Assembly: GCF_000730645.1 (NCBI RefSeq) | Contig: NZ_BBIU01000009.1 | Coordinates: 1 to 64,000 of the forward strand | Direction of reading: 5' to 3' | DNA from: Pseudomonas parafulva NBRC 16636 = DSM 17004 | GTDB lineage: Bacteria > Pseudomonadota > Gammaproteobacteria > Pseudomonadales > Pseudomonadaceae | Length of the DNA: 64,000 nt | Part shown: positions 48,824-56,984 of the stretch, piece after piece | Layout: every line of letters starts with the position of its first letter | Numbering within the stretch: the first letter of the stretch is position 1 | Translations under genes and position numbers: made by a program | The notes under the pieces: model-generated | Database searches by the model: none | The model's input: the letters and a program-made list of their open reading frames with translations, nothing else | Told to the model about the DNA's origin: nothing

Positions 48824-49729
48824 ATGCAACTGACCCGCCACGTCGACGCCAATGCGCCGCTCTGTTCGCTGATCCGCCGCCTGGCCACGCGCCCGGGGTT
48901 CGTCCCTACCCATTTGCCACAGGTGCAGGTGCTGAGCTGGGACCATTACGTCGCCAGCAGCCCGCAAATCTACGAACCCAGCCTGATGATCCTGGCCCAG
49001 GGCAGCAAGCTGGCCCGTCTGGGGCCGCGCACGCTGGAATATGGCGCCGGCCATTACCTGGTGCAGGCGCTGTCGGTACCGTTCATGTGCGAAACATTCG
49101 CCACGCCTCAAGCGCCATTGCTGGGCGTGGCCGTGGACATCGACCGCTCGGTGCTCAGTGAACTGGTGCAGCGCATGGACTTGCCAGCGGGCGGTGTGGT
49201 GCAGGCCCAGACACCCCAGTCGATGACCTCAGCGGCGCTGGACGCGCCCATGCGCGACAGCGTGGAGCGCCTGCTGCATTGCCTGCAGGACCCGCTGGAC
49301 GCCAAGGTGCTGGGCCCGGCGCGGGTCCGCGAAGTGCTGTACACCGCCCTGCGCGGCCCGCAGGCCGGGGTGCTGCGGGCCTTGGTGGAGCAGCAAGGGC
49401 ACTTCGCCCGCATCGGTGCGGCGCTGGCTCACCTGCGCGAGCATTACAGCGAGCCTCTGAACGTTGAGACCCTCGCTGCACGGGCCAATATGAGCGTGTC
49501 GACGTTCCACGAGCATTTCAAGCGCTGCACCGACATGGCGCCCATGCAGTACCTGAAGCGCCTGCGGCTGCTCAAGGCGCAGCAGATGCTGATTGGCGAA
49601 GGGCTGGGGGTGGCGCAGACCGCGCATCGGGTGGGCTACCAGAGCACGTCGCAGTTCAGCCGCGAATACAAGCGCCAGTTCGAGCACAGCCCAGGGGAAG
49701 AGCTGCCGTACAAGAGCTTGCCGGTCTGA
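48824..49729 (+). CDS. AraC-family regulator, YqhC-like
   Basis: This 301-residue protein has the AraC_N-type N-terminal domain (YEPSLMILAQGSKLARLG). The C-terminal double helix-turn-helix comprises LNVETLAARANMSVSTFHEHF, APMQYLKRLRLLKAQQML and VAQTAHRVGYQSTSQFSREY. The architecture resembles YqhC, an activator of aldehyde reductase genes. It is divergent from the YahK-like dehydrogenase across 180 bp and is its likely regulator. Confidence 0.9.
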   Translation: MQLTRHVDANAPLCSLIRRLATRPGFVPTHLPQVQVLSWDHYVASSPQIYEPSLMILAQGSKLARLGPRTLEYGAGHYLVQALSVPFMCETFATPQAPLLGVAVDIDRSVLSELVQRMDLPAGGVVQAQTPQSMTSAALDAPMRDSVERLLHCLQDPLDAKVLGPARVREVLYTALRGPQAGVLRALVEQQGHFARIGAALAHLREHYSEPLNVETLAARANMSVSTFHEHFKRCTDMAPMQYLKRLRLLKAQQMLIGEGLGVAQTAHRVGYQSTSQFSREYKRQFEHSPGEELPYKSLPV

Positions 49730-49758
49730 CCTGCTGCACACACAGCACCCACCCGGGT

Positions 49759-50304
49759 TCACCCGGCCAACGGCCACCGCGCCAACGGGGTGTAGGCCCC
49801 CTTTCGCGACTCGTAGAGCACAAACTCCCGCGCCAACAGGTAGAAATCCGGGGCGATGGGCGCCTCCGGGGGCTGCCCCCGATAATCCCTGGACAACGTC
49901 AGGTGCGGGCGGTAATCCCGGCTGCTCACCTGCAACCCCAATGGCAACAGGGCCTGCTGCAAGCCGTACACCAGGTGCAACAGGGCCGGCGGGGTGCTCT
50001 GTGCTTCCAGCACCAGTGCGCCAGCCTTTTGCCAGACCTGCAAGCGATCAAGCAGCAGCCTGGGCGCGCTGCCTGGGCGGGCGAGCTGGTCCACCGCCGC
50101 ACAGATCGAGGGCACCAGGGCAGCGTCCACATCGCCCAGAAACAGCAGCGTCACATGGAAGTTGGCAGCCGGCACCGGCTTGCCGTTACGCAGGGCCAGA
50201 CCGCGGCGCCAAGCGGCCAGATCGCGGCGCTGGGCGTCCCCCACCGGCACTGCAAAAAAGAGCCGCTTGAATGGGCTGCCACTAAGGCGGGTGTCCTGAG
50301 CCAT
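49759..50304 (-). CDS. thpR: RNA 2',3'-cyclic phosphodiesterase (2'-5' RNA ligase family)
   Basis: This 181-residue protein carries the two HxTx motifs of the 2H phosphoesterase family: HVTLLFLG (H50, T52) and HLTLSRD (H134, T136). It hydrolyses 2',3'-cyclic phosphates on RNA and can ligate 2'-5' tRNA halves. It is monocistronic, convergent with the AraC gene and divergent from lpxO. Confidence 0.9.
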   Translation of the reverse strand: MAQDTRLSGSPFKRLFFAVPVGDAQRRDLAAWRRGLALRNGKPVPAANFHVTLLFLGDVDAALVPSICAAVDQLARPGSAPRLLLDRLQVWQKAGALVLEAQSTPPALLHLVYGLQQALLPLGLQVSSRDYRPHLTLSRDYRGQPPEAPIAPDFYLLAREFVLYESRKGAYTPLARWPLAG

Positions 50305-50461
50305 ATGATCTCCTTGATCTTTGGGTCGCGGTTAACACCCCCATCATTACACCTAAGTCGCCCGGCTGTTTCGTAACAATAAGTACAAACTGCCTTGGCG
50401 ATTGTTTATGCTGGCGGGCTTATGCCATGGCGCATGGCCATTTTTCGACAAGTAAACGTCC

Positions 50462-51361
50462 ATGAAAATTGCACTCGTACTTATCTTCGCCCTCTCGATC
50501 GCCTACGTTCACCTGCGCGGTCGGGTTCGTCACAAGCTGACGCGGCAGCTGGGCGACCATTCCAGCTTCCTGGCCCCCGTCAACAGCTTCCTGTATCTGT
50601 TCTCCAAGCACCCGGCCAGGCCCTACCTGCCCGTTGAAGCCTTCCCGGAGCTGCAACCGCTGCAGGACCACTGGCAGGAGATCCGCGAGGAAGCCCAGCA
50701 GTTGCTGCAGGTTGGCGAGATCAAGAAGTCCGACAACTACGATGACGTGGGCTTCAACTCGTTCTTCAAAACCGGTTGGAAGCGCTTCTACCTGAAGTGG
50801 TACGGCGAGAGCCACCCGTCGGCAATGACCCTGTGCCCGCGCACCACTGAACTGCTGCAAGGCATCGGCACGGTCAAGGCCGCGATGTTCGCCACCCTGC
50901 CGCCAGGGGCCAAGCTGGTGCGCCACCGCGACCCGTATGCAGGCTCGTACCGCTACCACCTTGGCCTGGACACGCCCAACGATGACGGCTGCTACATCGA
51001 CGTGGACGGCCAGAAGTACTCCTGGCGCGATGGCCAGGGTGTGGTCTTCGATGAAACCTATATCCATTACGCCGCCAACACCACCGAGCACAACCGCATC
51101 ATCCTGTTCTGCGACGTCGAGCGCCCCCTCAAGTACCGCTGGGCTACTGCGTTCAACCGCTGGTTCAGCCGCAATGTGATGGCAGCGGCCGCCGCGCCGA
51201 ACGATGCCGGTGACAAAACCGGTGGCATCAACCGCCTGTTCACCCGCATCTACAAGATCCGCGAGCGCGGCAAGGCGCTGAAAAAGCGTAACCGCACGCG
51301 CTACTACCTTGAAAAATGGGCTGTGGTCGCCGCAGTGGTGCTGGTGTTCATCTACATCTGA
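50462..51361 (+). CDS. lpxO: LpxO-type lipid A hydroxylase (Asp/Asn beta-hydroxylase family)
   Basis: This 299-residue Fe(II)/2-oxoglutarate dioxygenase has membrane segments at both ends (residues 3-18 and about 285-298), as expected for an inner-membrane LpxO. Iron ligands appear as H155 and D157 in LVRHRDPYAGSYRYH and H202 in ETYIHYAANTTEHNR; R212 is a candidate 2-oxoglutarate contact. LpxO adds a 2-hydroxyl to a lipid A acyl chain. Pseudomonas often has two paralogues. Confidence 0.9.
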   Translation: MKIALVLIFALSIAYVHLRGRVRHKLTRQLGDHSSFLAPVNSFLYLFSKHPARPYLPVEAFPELQPLQDHWQEIREEAQQLLQVGEIKKSDNYDDVGFNSFFKTGWKRFYLKWYGESHPSAMTLCPRTTELLQGIGTVKAAMFATLPPGAKLVRHRDPYAGSYRYHLGLDTPNDDGCYIDVDGQKYSWRDGQGVVFDETYIHYAANTTEHNRIILFCDVERPLKYRWATAFNRWFSRNVMAAAAAPNDAGDKTGGINRLFTRIYKIRERGKALKKRNRTRYYLEKWAVVAAVVLVFIYI

Positions 51362-51381
51362 AGGCCGTTTGGAGTAACCGC

Positions 51382-51951
51382 ATGATCCATATCCGCCCGA
51401 TGACCGCAGACGATTTCGAGCGCTTCTGGCCCACCCTGCAGGCCACGGTGCAGGCCCGGGAAACCTACGCGCTTGACCCGCAGATGAGCCCCGAGCAAGG
51501 CCGCCACTTATGGCTGGAGCTGCCCCTGCATACCTGGGTGGCAGAGGAAAACGGGGAACTGCTGGGCTCGTACTACCTCAAGGCCAACGCCGCAGGGCCT
51601 GGGGCGCACGTGGGCAATTGCGGCTATGTGGTCACGCCGCAGGCGCGTGGCCGCGGAGTGGCGCGTCTCATGTGCGAGCATTCGCAGAAACTGGCGCGCC
51701 AGGAAGGCTTTCTGGCCCTGCAGTTCAACTCGGTGGTCGCCAGCAACGAGGTGGCCGTTGCCCTGTGGCACAAGCTGGGTTTCGAAACGGTAGGCCGCTT
51801 GCCCAAGGCTTATCGCCATGCCCACCTGGGGCTGGTGGACTGCCTGGTGATGTACAAGTGGCTGGCCGATGAGCCAGTGGTGGAAACCCCGCCCCTGCTG
51901 ATCGGGCGCAAGAACATCGAGGCGCGGGTGTCACGCAGACGCGGGCGGTAG
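51382..51951 (+). CDS. GNAT-family N-acetyltransferase
   Basis: This 189-residue protein starts at ATG 51382, after TTGGAG, 20 bp downstream of lpxO and probably cotranscribed. GNAT features are IRPMTADDFERFWPTL, VTPQARGRGVARLMCEHS with the acetyl-CoA R/Q-x-x-G-x-G/A loop, and NEVAVALWHKLGFETVGRLP. The substrate is unknown. Confidence 0.88.
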   Translation: MIHIRPMTADDFERFWPTLQATVQARETYALDPQMSPEQGRHLWLELPLHTWVAEENGELLGSYYLKANAAGPGAHVGNCGYVVTPQARGRGVARLMCEHSQKLARQEGFLALQFNSVVASNEVAVALWHKLGFETVGRLPKAYRHAHLGLVDCLVMYKWLADEPVVETPPLLIGRKNIEARVSRRRGR

Positions 51952-51965
51952 CACCGCCAGCCGCG

Positions 51966-51993
51966 CCGGCCCCGCAACGTTCAGCGGGGCCGG
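51966..51993. terminator. Strong hairpin between convergent genes
   Basis: A 10-bp perfect GC stem CCGGCCCCGC / GCGGGGCCGG with an 8-base loop lies between the converging acetyltransferase and barrel-protein genes. It lacks a T-tract. Confidence 0.6.
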
Positions 51994-52002
51994 GCACCTG
52001 GT

Positions 52003-52749
52003 TTAGAAGGCCAGGCCCACTTTTACACCGAACTCGTCACGCTTGAGCTTGGTGTTGTCGGCAACCGGCGAGTTATCGTCCAGCTTGTACTCGGTGCGGG
52101 TGTAGTACACACCGGCCTGCACCGGCATGGCGCCCTGCTGGTTCATCAGCATCGTGACTTCAGCATAGGGGTTGGTGCGGTCTTTCAGGTCAACCGTGTC
52201 GCTGCCGAAGTCATCCACTTTCAGCCGTGCGCGGCCGTCCAGGGTGTGACGGGCACCCACTTCCACGCGCAGGGTCGAGGCGTCGAACTGGTGGTTGTAG
52301 CCCAGTGCGGCCTTGGCGAACGGCGACTTGAGGGTGAGCTTGGTGTCCAGGTCGTTGATCTCGGGCTCGTAGCGCGACCAGCTGTAGCCGCCGCCGACGG
52401 TCACGTCGACGAAGTTGCGCGCGTCCAGCGCCGCACGCCAGCCAAGGTCCAGGTCAGCCTGGGCTTCCTTGAGCTTGTTGTCGTTCTTCTTGCCGTATTT
52501 GGCCTCTGCGCCGATCTGGTAGATGAAGCCGGATTCGGCAGTCATCTTGTTGCCGAAGGTGGCAAATACACCGCCCTGGCCCATGTGATCCTTGTCCGTT
52601 TCGCTGCCGCCTTCGAACTTGAACTTGTCGTAGGAGCCCAGCAGGCCCAGGGTGAACAGCGGGTCCGTGCTTGGCGCTGCGGTGGCAGCCAGCGGAGCGG
52701 CGACCAAGGCGAGCAGGCAGGTGTGGCGCAGCAGGTTACGAGCAGACAT
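52003..52749 (-). CDS. Predicted outer-membrane beta-barrel protein
   Basis: This 248-residue protein starts at ATG 52749, with GGAG upstream. It has a signal peptide ending near ATA-AP, amphipathic beta-strands throughout (GFIYQIGAEAKYG, FVDVTVGGGYSWSRYEPE), and the C-terminal strand FGVKVGLAF ending in Phe. That ending is the sorting signal of outer-membrane barrels. Length suggests an 8-10 stranded barrel. No named family is recognised. Confidence 0.78.
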   Translation of the reverse strand: MSARNLLRHTCLLALVAAPLAATAAPSTDPLFTLGLLGSYDKFKFEGGSETDKDHMGQGGVFATFGNKMTAESGFIYQIGAEAKYGKKNDNKLKEAQADLDLGWRAALDARNFVDVTVGGGYSWSRYEPEINDLDTKLTLKSPFAKAALGYNHQFDASTLRVEVGARHTLDGRARLKVDDFGSDTVDLKDRTNPYAEVTMLMNQQGAMPVQAGVYYTRTEYKLDDNSPVADNTKLKRDEFGVKVGLAF

Positions 52750-52924
52750 GCGAATAGTCTCCATGACGTATTGACGGGTTGTGCACGAGCGCTTCGAGCG
52801 CTGCCTGTTCAGAAAAGTTCGAAATAAAAACACCTGAAACGCGAACGCCGTTCAAAGGCCCTCTGAAGGCCCACAACCCGCGCATTTGACGCCCGCGCTG
52901 TTCAATGGTCAGATGCGCGCCAGT

Positions 52925-53104
52925 TTCAGGTGCCCTGCGCCGCCGTGCGCAGGGTGAAACGGGAAGCCGGTGCGTCGTGTAGCCACGACAAGTCCGGCGC
53001 TGCCCCCGCAACGGTAAGCGAGCGAACCTTTCGACACACCACTGTGCACCTGCATGGGAAGGTGAAAGGTTCATGCCCCTCGCAAGCCCGGAGACCGGCC
53101 TGAA
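52925..53104 (+). ncRNA. Cobalamin riboswitch upstream of a TonB receptor gene
   Basis: The paired ends TTCAGG (52925) and CCTGAA (53099) form P1. Internal conserved parts are GGGTGAAACGGGAAGCCGGTG (P3 and core), GTCCGGCGCTGCCCCCGCAACGGTAAG, and the B12 box AAGCCCGGAGACCGGCC at 53084-53100. This is the classic adenosylcobalamin element. It lies 120 bp upstream of the receptor start and should repress it when cobalamin is plentiful. Confidence 0.92.
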
Positions 53105-53224
53105 GCTCCCTATGGCAACCCGCGGTGGGCGGGCGCAGGCCAGTGCCTGTGCGCGCCTGCGTGCCAGGTGCGCCTTTGCGTGTATTCCACCGGGATTCCT
53201 TCTTTCCTGCAGCAGTGGAACGAC

Positions 53225-55351
53225 ATGTCCCGTATCTTCAAGCTACACCCCTTGGCGGCCTGCCTGGCCGTCGCCGTGCCGGCCCAGGCCGACACGCTCC
53301 CGGCAGCGGCCTTGGCCTTGCCCTCCACGGCGGTCACAGGTGCCTATGACAGCACGGTCGCCAACCTGGCAACGCCCAGCCAGGCAGGGTCGCGCCTTGG
53401 CCTCAGCCCGCTGGAAACCCCGGCCAGTACCAGCACCCTTGGCACCGCCGAGATCCAGCAGCGCAACAATGCCACCGTGCAGGAGGGCGTCACGCGCTCG
53501 CCCGGCATCACCTTCATCGGCTCACCGGGCGATGGCGGCACAGGGCTGTCTGCCCGTGGTTTCACCGGCCACGGCTCGGTCATGACCTTGTTCGACGGCG
53601 CACGCCTGTACACCGGGGCGGGCACCCAGACCTTCCCGGTGGACCCGTGGATGGTCGAGCGCATCGAGGTGATCCGCGGCCCGGCATCCGTGCTGCACGG
53701 CGAAGGGGCGACCGGCGCGGTGGTCAACGTGATTCCCAAGAAACCCTTCGCCGGCGAGGTGCGCAACCACCTGCGGGTGGGCTATGGCTCCTGGGATCGC
53801 CAGCAAGTGGGCCTGGACAGCGGTGGCAGCCTGAGCGAACGGCTGAGCTACCGGCTGAACCTGAACCAGCAAGCAGGCAACGGTTGGGTCGACCGCACCC
53901 CCTCCCGTAGCCAGGCCCTGAGCATGGCGCTGCGCTTCGACGCCAGCGAGGACCTCAGCTTCACCCTCGCCCACGACCGCGGTGACGCCAGGCCAGCCAA
54001 TTACTACGGCACGCCGCTGATCGACGGCCACTACCGCAGCAGCCTGCGCAGCAAGAACTACAACGTGCAGAATGACCAGCAGCACTACGTGGACCAATGG
54101 ACGCGGCTGACCAGCGAGTGGTCGCTGAACGATCATGTCAGCGCCAGCAACCAGCTGTACTACATCAACAGCCGTCGCCAGTGGCGCAACGCCGAGGACT
54201 ACCGCTGGGCCCCCGAGCAGGGCCAACTGCTGCGCGGCAGCTTCTTGCAGATCCGTCACAACCAGGAACAGTTCGGCGACCGCCAGACCTTCGATTTCGA
54301 CCACGCCTTGTTCGGCCTGCCGAGCAAGACGGTGATCGGCGCCGAGTACAACAAGGTCCGGTTCAATGTGGACAGCAACGCGCCCTATGACGACATCGGC
54401 GGTGATTACATCGACCCGTGGCAACCCCGCCCAGGGCCGTTCCAGAGTGCATCGCCGTTGCGGCCACAGACCCTCTCGACCACGCACACCTTTGCCCTGT
54501 TTGCCGAGAACCGCCTGCAACTGACCGACAAGCTGGCACTGGTGACCGGCCTGAGGCGGGATCAGAACCACATCGACCGGGACAACCTGGTGGATGGCAG
54601 CCGCAGCGACCGCAGCCTGCAGGGCGGCAACTGGCGCGCGGGGCTGGTGTATGCACTGAGCGAGGAGGTAGCGGTGTATGGCCAGTATTCCACCAGCCAG
54701 GACGGCGTCGACAACCTGATCAGCCTGCGCCCTTCGCAGATGCACTACGACCTCACCGAAGCCCGGCAGGCCGAGGTGGGGTTGAAGCAACGGTTCTGGA
54801 ACGGCCAGGGCGAATGGACGTTGGCGGCCTACCACATCGTCAAGAAAAAGCTGCTGGTGGACGACCCGCTCACCCACGAACAACAGCAAGCAGGCCAGCA
54901 GACCTCCGAAGGGTTGGAGGCCACCCTGGAACTGGCGCTGGCGCACCAATGGCAGGTGTCGGCCAACGCCGCGTTGCTGCGGGCGCGCTATGACCAGTTC
55001 GACGAAAACGTCGGTGGGGTGAACCTGGACCGCTCGGGCAACCGCCCGGTCAACGTGCCCAGGCGCACCGCCAACCTGTGGCTGAGCAAAGGCCTGGGCC
55101 AGCAGGTACAGGCCGGCATCGGCGCGCGCTTTGTCGATGAACGCTATGCCAACAACGCCAATACCCAGAGCGCCCCAGGCTACACCGTGGTCGATGCCAA
55201 CATTGCCTGGCAGGTGCAGCCGGATGTGCGGCTGGGGCTGCAGTTGAACAACCTGTTCGACCGCCAGTACGTGGTGTCGGCATTCAGTGGCGAGCAATGG
55301 CTGATGGGCACGCCCCGGTCGTTGTTCGCCACGATGGACTACCGCTTCTGA
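53225..55351 (+). CDS. TonB-dependent receptor under cobalamin riboswitch
   Basis: This 708-residue protein has a signal peptide ending AQA-DT, a plug domain (IQQRNNATVQEGVTRSPGI, then VEVIRGPASVLHGEGATGAVVN-like IEVIRGPASVLHGEG), and a 22-strand barrel ending in FATMDYRF. The plug and barrel resemble siderophore receptors of the FhuE/FpvA type more than short BtuB proteins, yet the riboswitch points to a corrinoid or cobalt-chelate substrate. The start ATG 53225 has GGAA upstream. The true ligand is not known. Confidence 0.9.
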   Translation: MSRIFKLHPLAACLAVAVPAQADTLPAAALALPSTAVTGAYDSTVANLATPSQAGSRLGLSPLETPASTSTLGTAEIQQRNNATVQEGVTRSPGITFIGSPGDGGTGLSARGFTGHGSVMTLFDGARLYTGAGTQTFPVDPWMVERIEVIRGPASVLHGEGATGAVVNVIPKKPFAGEVRNHLRVGYGSWDRQQVGLDSGGSLSERLSYRLNLNQQAGNGWVDRTPSRSQALSMALRFDASEDLSFTLAHDRGDARPANYYGTPLIDGHYRSSLRSKNYNVQNDQQHYVDQWTRLTSEWSLNDHVSASNQLYYINSRRQWRNAEDYRWAPEQGQLLRGSFLQIRHNQEQFGDRQTFDFDHALFGLPSKTVIGAEYNKVRFNVDSNAPYDDIGGDYIDPWQPRPGPFQSASPLRPQTLSTTHTFALFAENRLQLTDKLALVTGLRRDQNHIDRDNLVDGSRSDRSLQGGNWRAGLVYALSEEVAVYGQYSTSQDGVDNLISLRPSQMHYDLTEARQAEVGLKQRFWNGQGEWTLAAYHIVKKKLLVDDPLTHEQQQAGQQTSEGLEATLELALAHQWQVSANAALLRARYDQFDENVGGVNLDRSGNRPVNVPRRTANLWLSKGLGQQVQAGIGARFVDERYANNANTQSAPGYTVVDANIAWQVQPDVRLGLQLNNLFDRQYVVSAFSGEQWLMGTPRSLFATMDYRF

Positions 55352-55355
55352 CAAA

Positions 55356-55377
55356 GCCGCCGTCGCCATGCGGCGGC
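55356..55377. terminator. Hairpin after the TonB receptor gene
   Basis: GCCGCCG (55356-55362) pairs with CGGCGGC (55371-55377) just after the stop codon. There is no T-tract, so termination strength is uncertain. Confidence 0.5.
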
Positions 55378-55479
55378 GTACTCCACCCATACCACGGCCG
55401 GCAAAAATGCCTACCGTGACAGCAGGCTTTAGTTATAAGATAACGTTTCATTAGACACTCACCTTGCCAGCGAAATTTC

Positions 55480-56646
55480 ATGACAAGCGCAAACGCCACC
55501 CCCACCCTGCTCACCCAGCGCCTGCAGAGCATCGATGCCCTGCGCGGGCTGGTGATGCTGTTCATGCTTCTGGACCATGTGCGCGAAACGTTCTTCCTGC
55601 ACAAACAGGTCAGCGACCCGATGGCCATCGACACCACCGAGCCCGCGCTGTTCGTCAGCCGCACCCTCGCCCACCTGTGCGCCCCGGTGTTCGTCCTGCT
55701 CACCGGGCTGTCTGCCTGGCTGTACGGCGAGAAGCACCAAGGCCGTGCCGATGTCGCGGCCTTTCTGTTCAAGCGCGGGCTGTTTCTGGTGGTGCTGGAG
55801 TTCACGCTGGTCAACTTCGCCTGGACATTCCAGCTGCCGCCTACAGTCATCTACCTGCAGGTGATCTGGGCCATAGGCATCAGCATGATCGCCCTGTCGC
55901 TGCTGGTATGGCTGCCACGGGCCGCTTTGCTGGCGCTGGGCGCGCTCATCATTGCCGGGCACAACCTGCTGGACGGCGTGCATTTCGATGCAGGCGCCGC
56001 TCTGCATGTGCCTTGGGCGATCCTGCATGACCGTGGCTGGCTGGAGGTGTCGGAGCACCTGCGCCTGCGCACCTCCTACCCGGTGTTGCCGTGGGTGGGT
56101 GTGATCGCCCTTGGCTATGGCCTTGGGCCTTGGTTTGGCCGCGCCAGCCAACCTGCGCAGCGTCAGCAACGCCTGCTGCTGGCTGGCGCAGGCACGTTGC
56201 TGGGCTTTGTGTTGCTGCGCCTGTTCAACGGCTATGGCGAAGCGCCCTGGGCGGCCTACCCGAATGTTGTGCAAACCCTCATGAGCCTGTTCAACATCAC
56301 CAAATACCCCCCGTCGCTGTTGTTCCTGGCCTTGACGCTGGGCACCGGCCTGTTGCTGCTGCGCGGCTTCGAGCGCGCCGGCCAGGCCCGCTGGGTCGCT
56401 GCGCTGGCCGTGCTGGGGGCGGCGCCGATGTTCTTCTACCTGCTGCACCTGTACGTGCTCAAGGTGCTGTACCTGGCAGCGGTCGCTGTGTTTGGCCTGA
56501 ACCAAGGCGCGTACTTCGGCTTCGACAGCATTGGCGCCGTTTGGGTGGGGGCGGCATTGCTGGCCCTGGCGCTGTACCTGCCCACCCGTGGGTTCGCCCG
56601 CCTGAAGGCGCGCAGGCGGGACATTGCCTGGCTGAAGTATTTCTAA
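55480..56646 (+). CDS. DUF1624 / HGSNAT-like multi-membrane acyltransferase
   Basis: This 388-residue protein has about ten membrane helices. The N-terminal motif SIDALRGLVMLFMLLDHVRETFF is that of the DUF1624/heparan-alpha-glucosaminide N-acetyltransferase and acyltransferase-3-like superfamily, with a His-Val-Arg in the first helix. A conserved PVFVLLTGLSAWLYG and the C-terminal MFFYLLHLYVLKVLYL support this. It lies between the two riboswitch units, 128 bp after the receptor. Whether it takes part in the cobalamin-linked system is unknown. Confidence 0.8.
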   Translation: MTSANATPTLLTQRLQSIDALRGLVMLFMLLDHVRETFFLHKQVSDPMAIDTTEPALFVSRTLAHLCAPVFVLLTGLSAWLYGEKHQGRADVAAFLFKRGLFLVVLEFTLVNFAWTFQLPPTVIYLQVIWAIGISMIALSLLVWLPRAALLALGALIIAGHNLLDGVHFDAGAALHVPWAILHDRGWLEVSEHLRLRTSYPVLPWVGVIALGYGLGPWFGRASQPAQRQQRLLLAGAGTLLGFVLLRLFNGYGEAPWAAYPNVVQTLMSLFNITKYPPSLLFLALTLGTGLLLLRGFERAGQARWVAALAVLGAAPMFFYLLHLYVLKVLYLAAVAVFGLNQGAYFGFDSIGAVWVGAALLALALYLPTRGFARLKARRRDIAWLKYF

Positions 56647-56659
56647 AAGCGTTTCACCC

Positions 56660-56690
56660 GGCGGCGTGATGGTCTACCATGCGTGCCGCC
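56660..56690. other. Hairpin overlapping the riboswitch 5' end
   Basis: GGCGGC (56660-56665) pairs with GCCGCC (56685-56690), and ATGGT (56669) pairs with ACCAT (56676), giving a strong stem. It could end the upstream transcript. It uses the same bases (GTGCCG, 56683-56688) that form P1 of the cobalamin riboswitch, so the two folds exclude each other if both are transcribed. Confidence 0.45.
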
Positions 56691-56860
56691 GGTTTCCATC
56701 ACGGAATCAATAGGGAATCCCGGGCCCCGTTCCACAGGGCCAAACGGAACTGCCCCCGCAACTGTAAGTGCCGAGCCTGCTCCCTGCATGCCACTGGGTC
56801 ACACACCCGGGAAGGTCGGAGCCAGGCCATGACGCACCAGTCAGGAGACCTGCCGGCACC
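56683..56860 (+). ncRNA. Cobalamin riboswitch upstream of the ABC uptake operon
   Basis: P1 is GTGCCG (56683) with CGGCAC (56854). Conserved core parts are CGGGCCCCGTTCC, CGGAACTGCCCCCGCAACTGTAAGT, and the near-consensus B12 box AGTCAGGAGACCTGCC at 56839-56854. It lies 125 bp upstream of the binding-protein gene and heads a five-gene overlapping operon. Confidence 0.94.
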
Positions 56861-56984
56861 TATATCACCAACCGGCGGGGTGTCCGGGATGGGCTTTGCG
56901 TTTTGCCTTCTGCTAGCGGCAGGGGCTCGGCGATGCCTGCCCGCACGTTCCTTCCGTGAACTGCCCGATAGGAGATCGCCCCGC

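Noticed and set aside
48644-49111. N-terminal extension of the alcohol dehydrogenase frame to 506 codons
   Set aside because: The conserved family start MYTAIGY is at 48643. The extension would run through the promoter and into the divergent AraC gene.
53522-55390. 622-codon open frame on the minus strand opposite the TonB receptor
   Set aside because: It is an antisense shadow. The plus strand has signal peptide, plug and barrel features, while this translation has no domain and unlikely composition.
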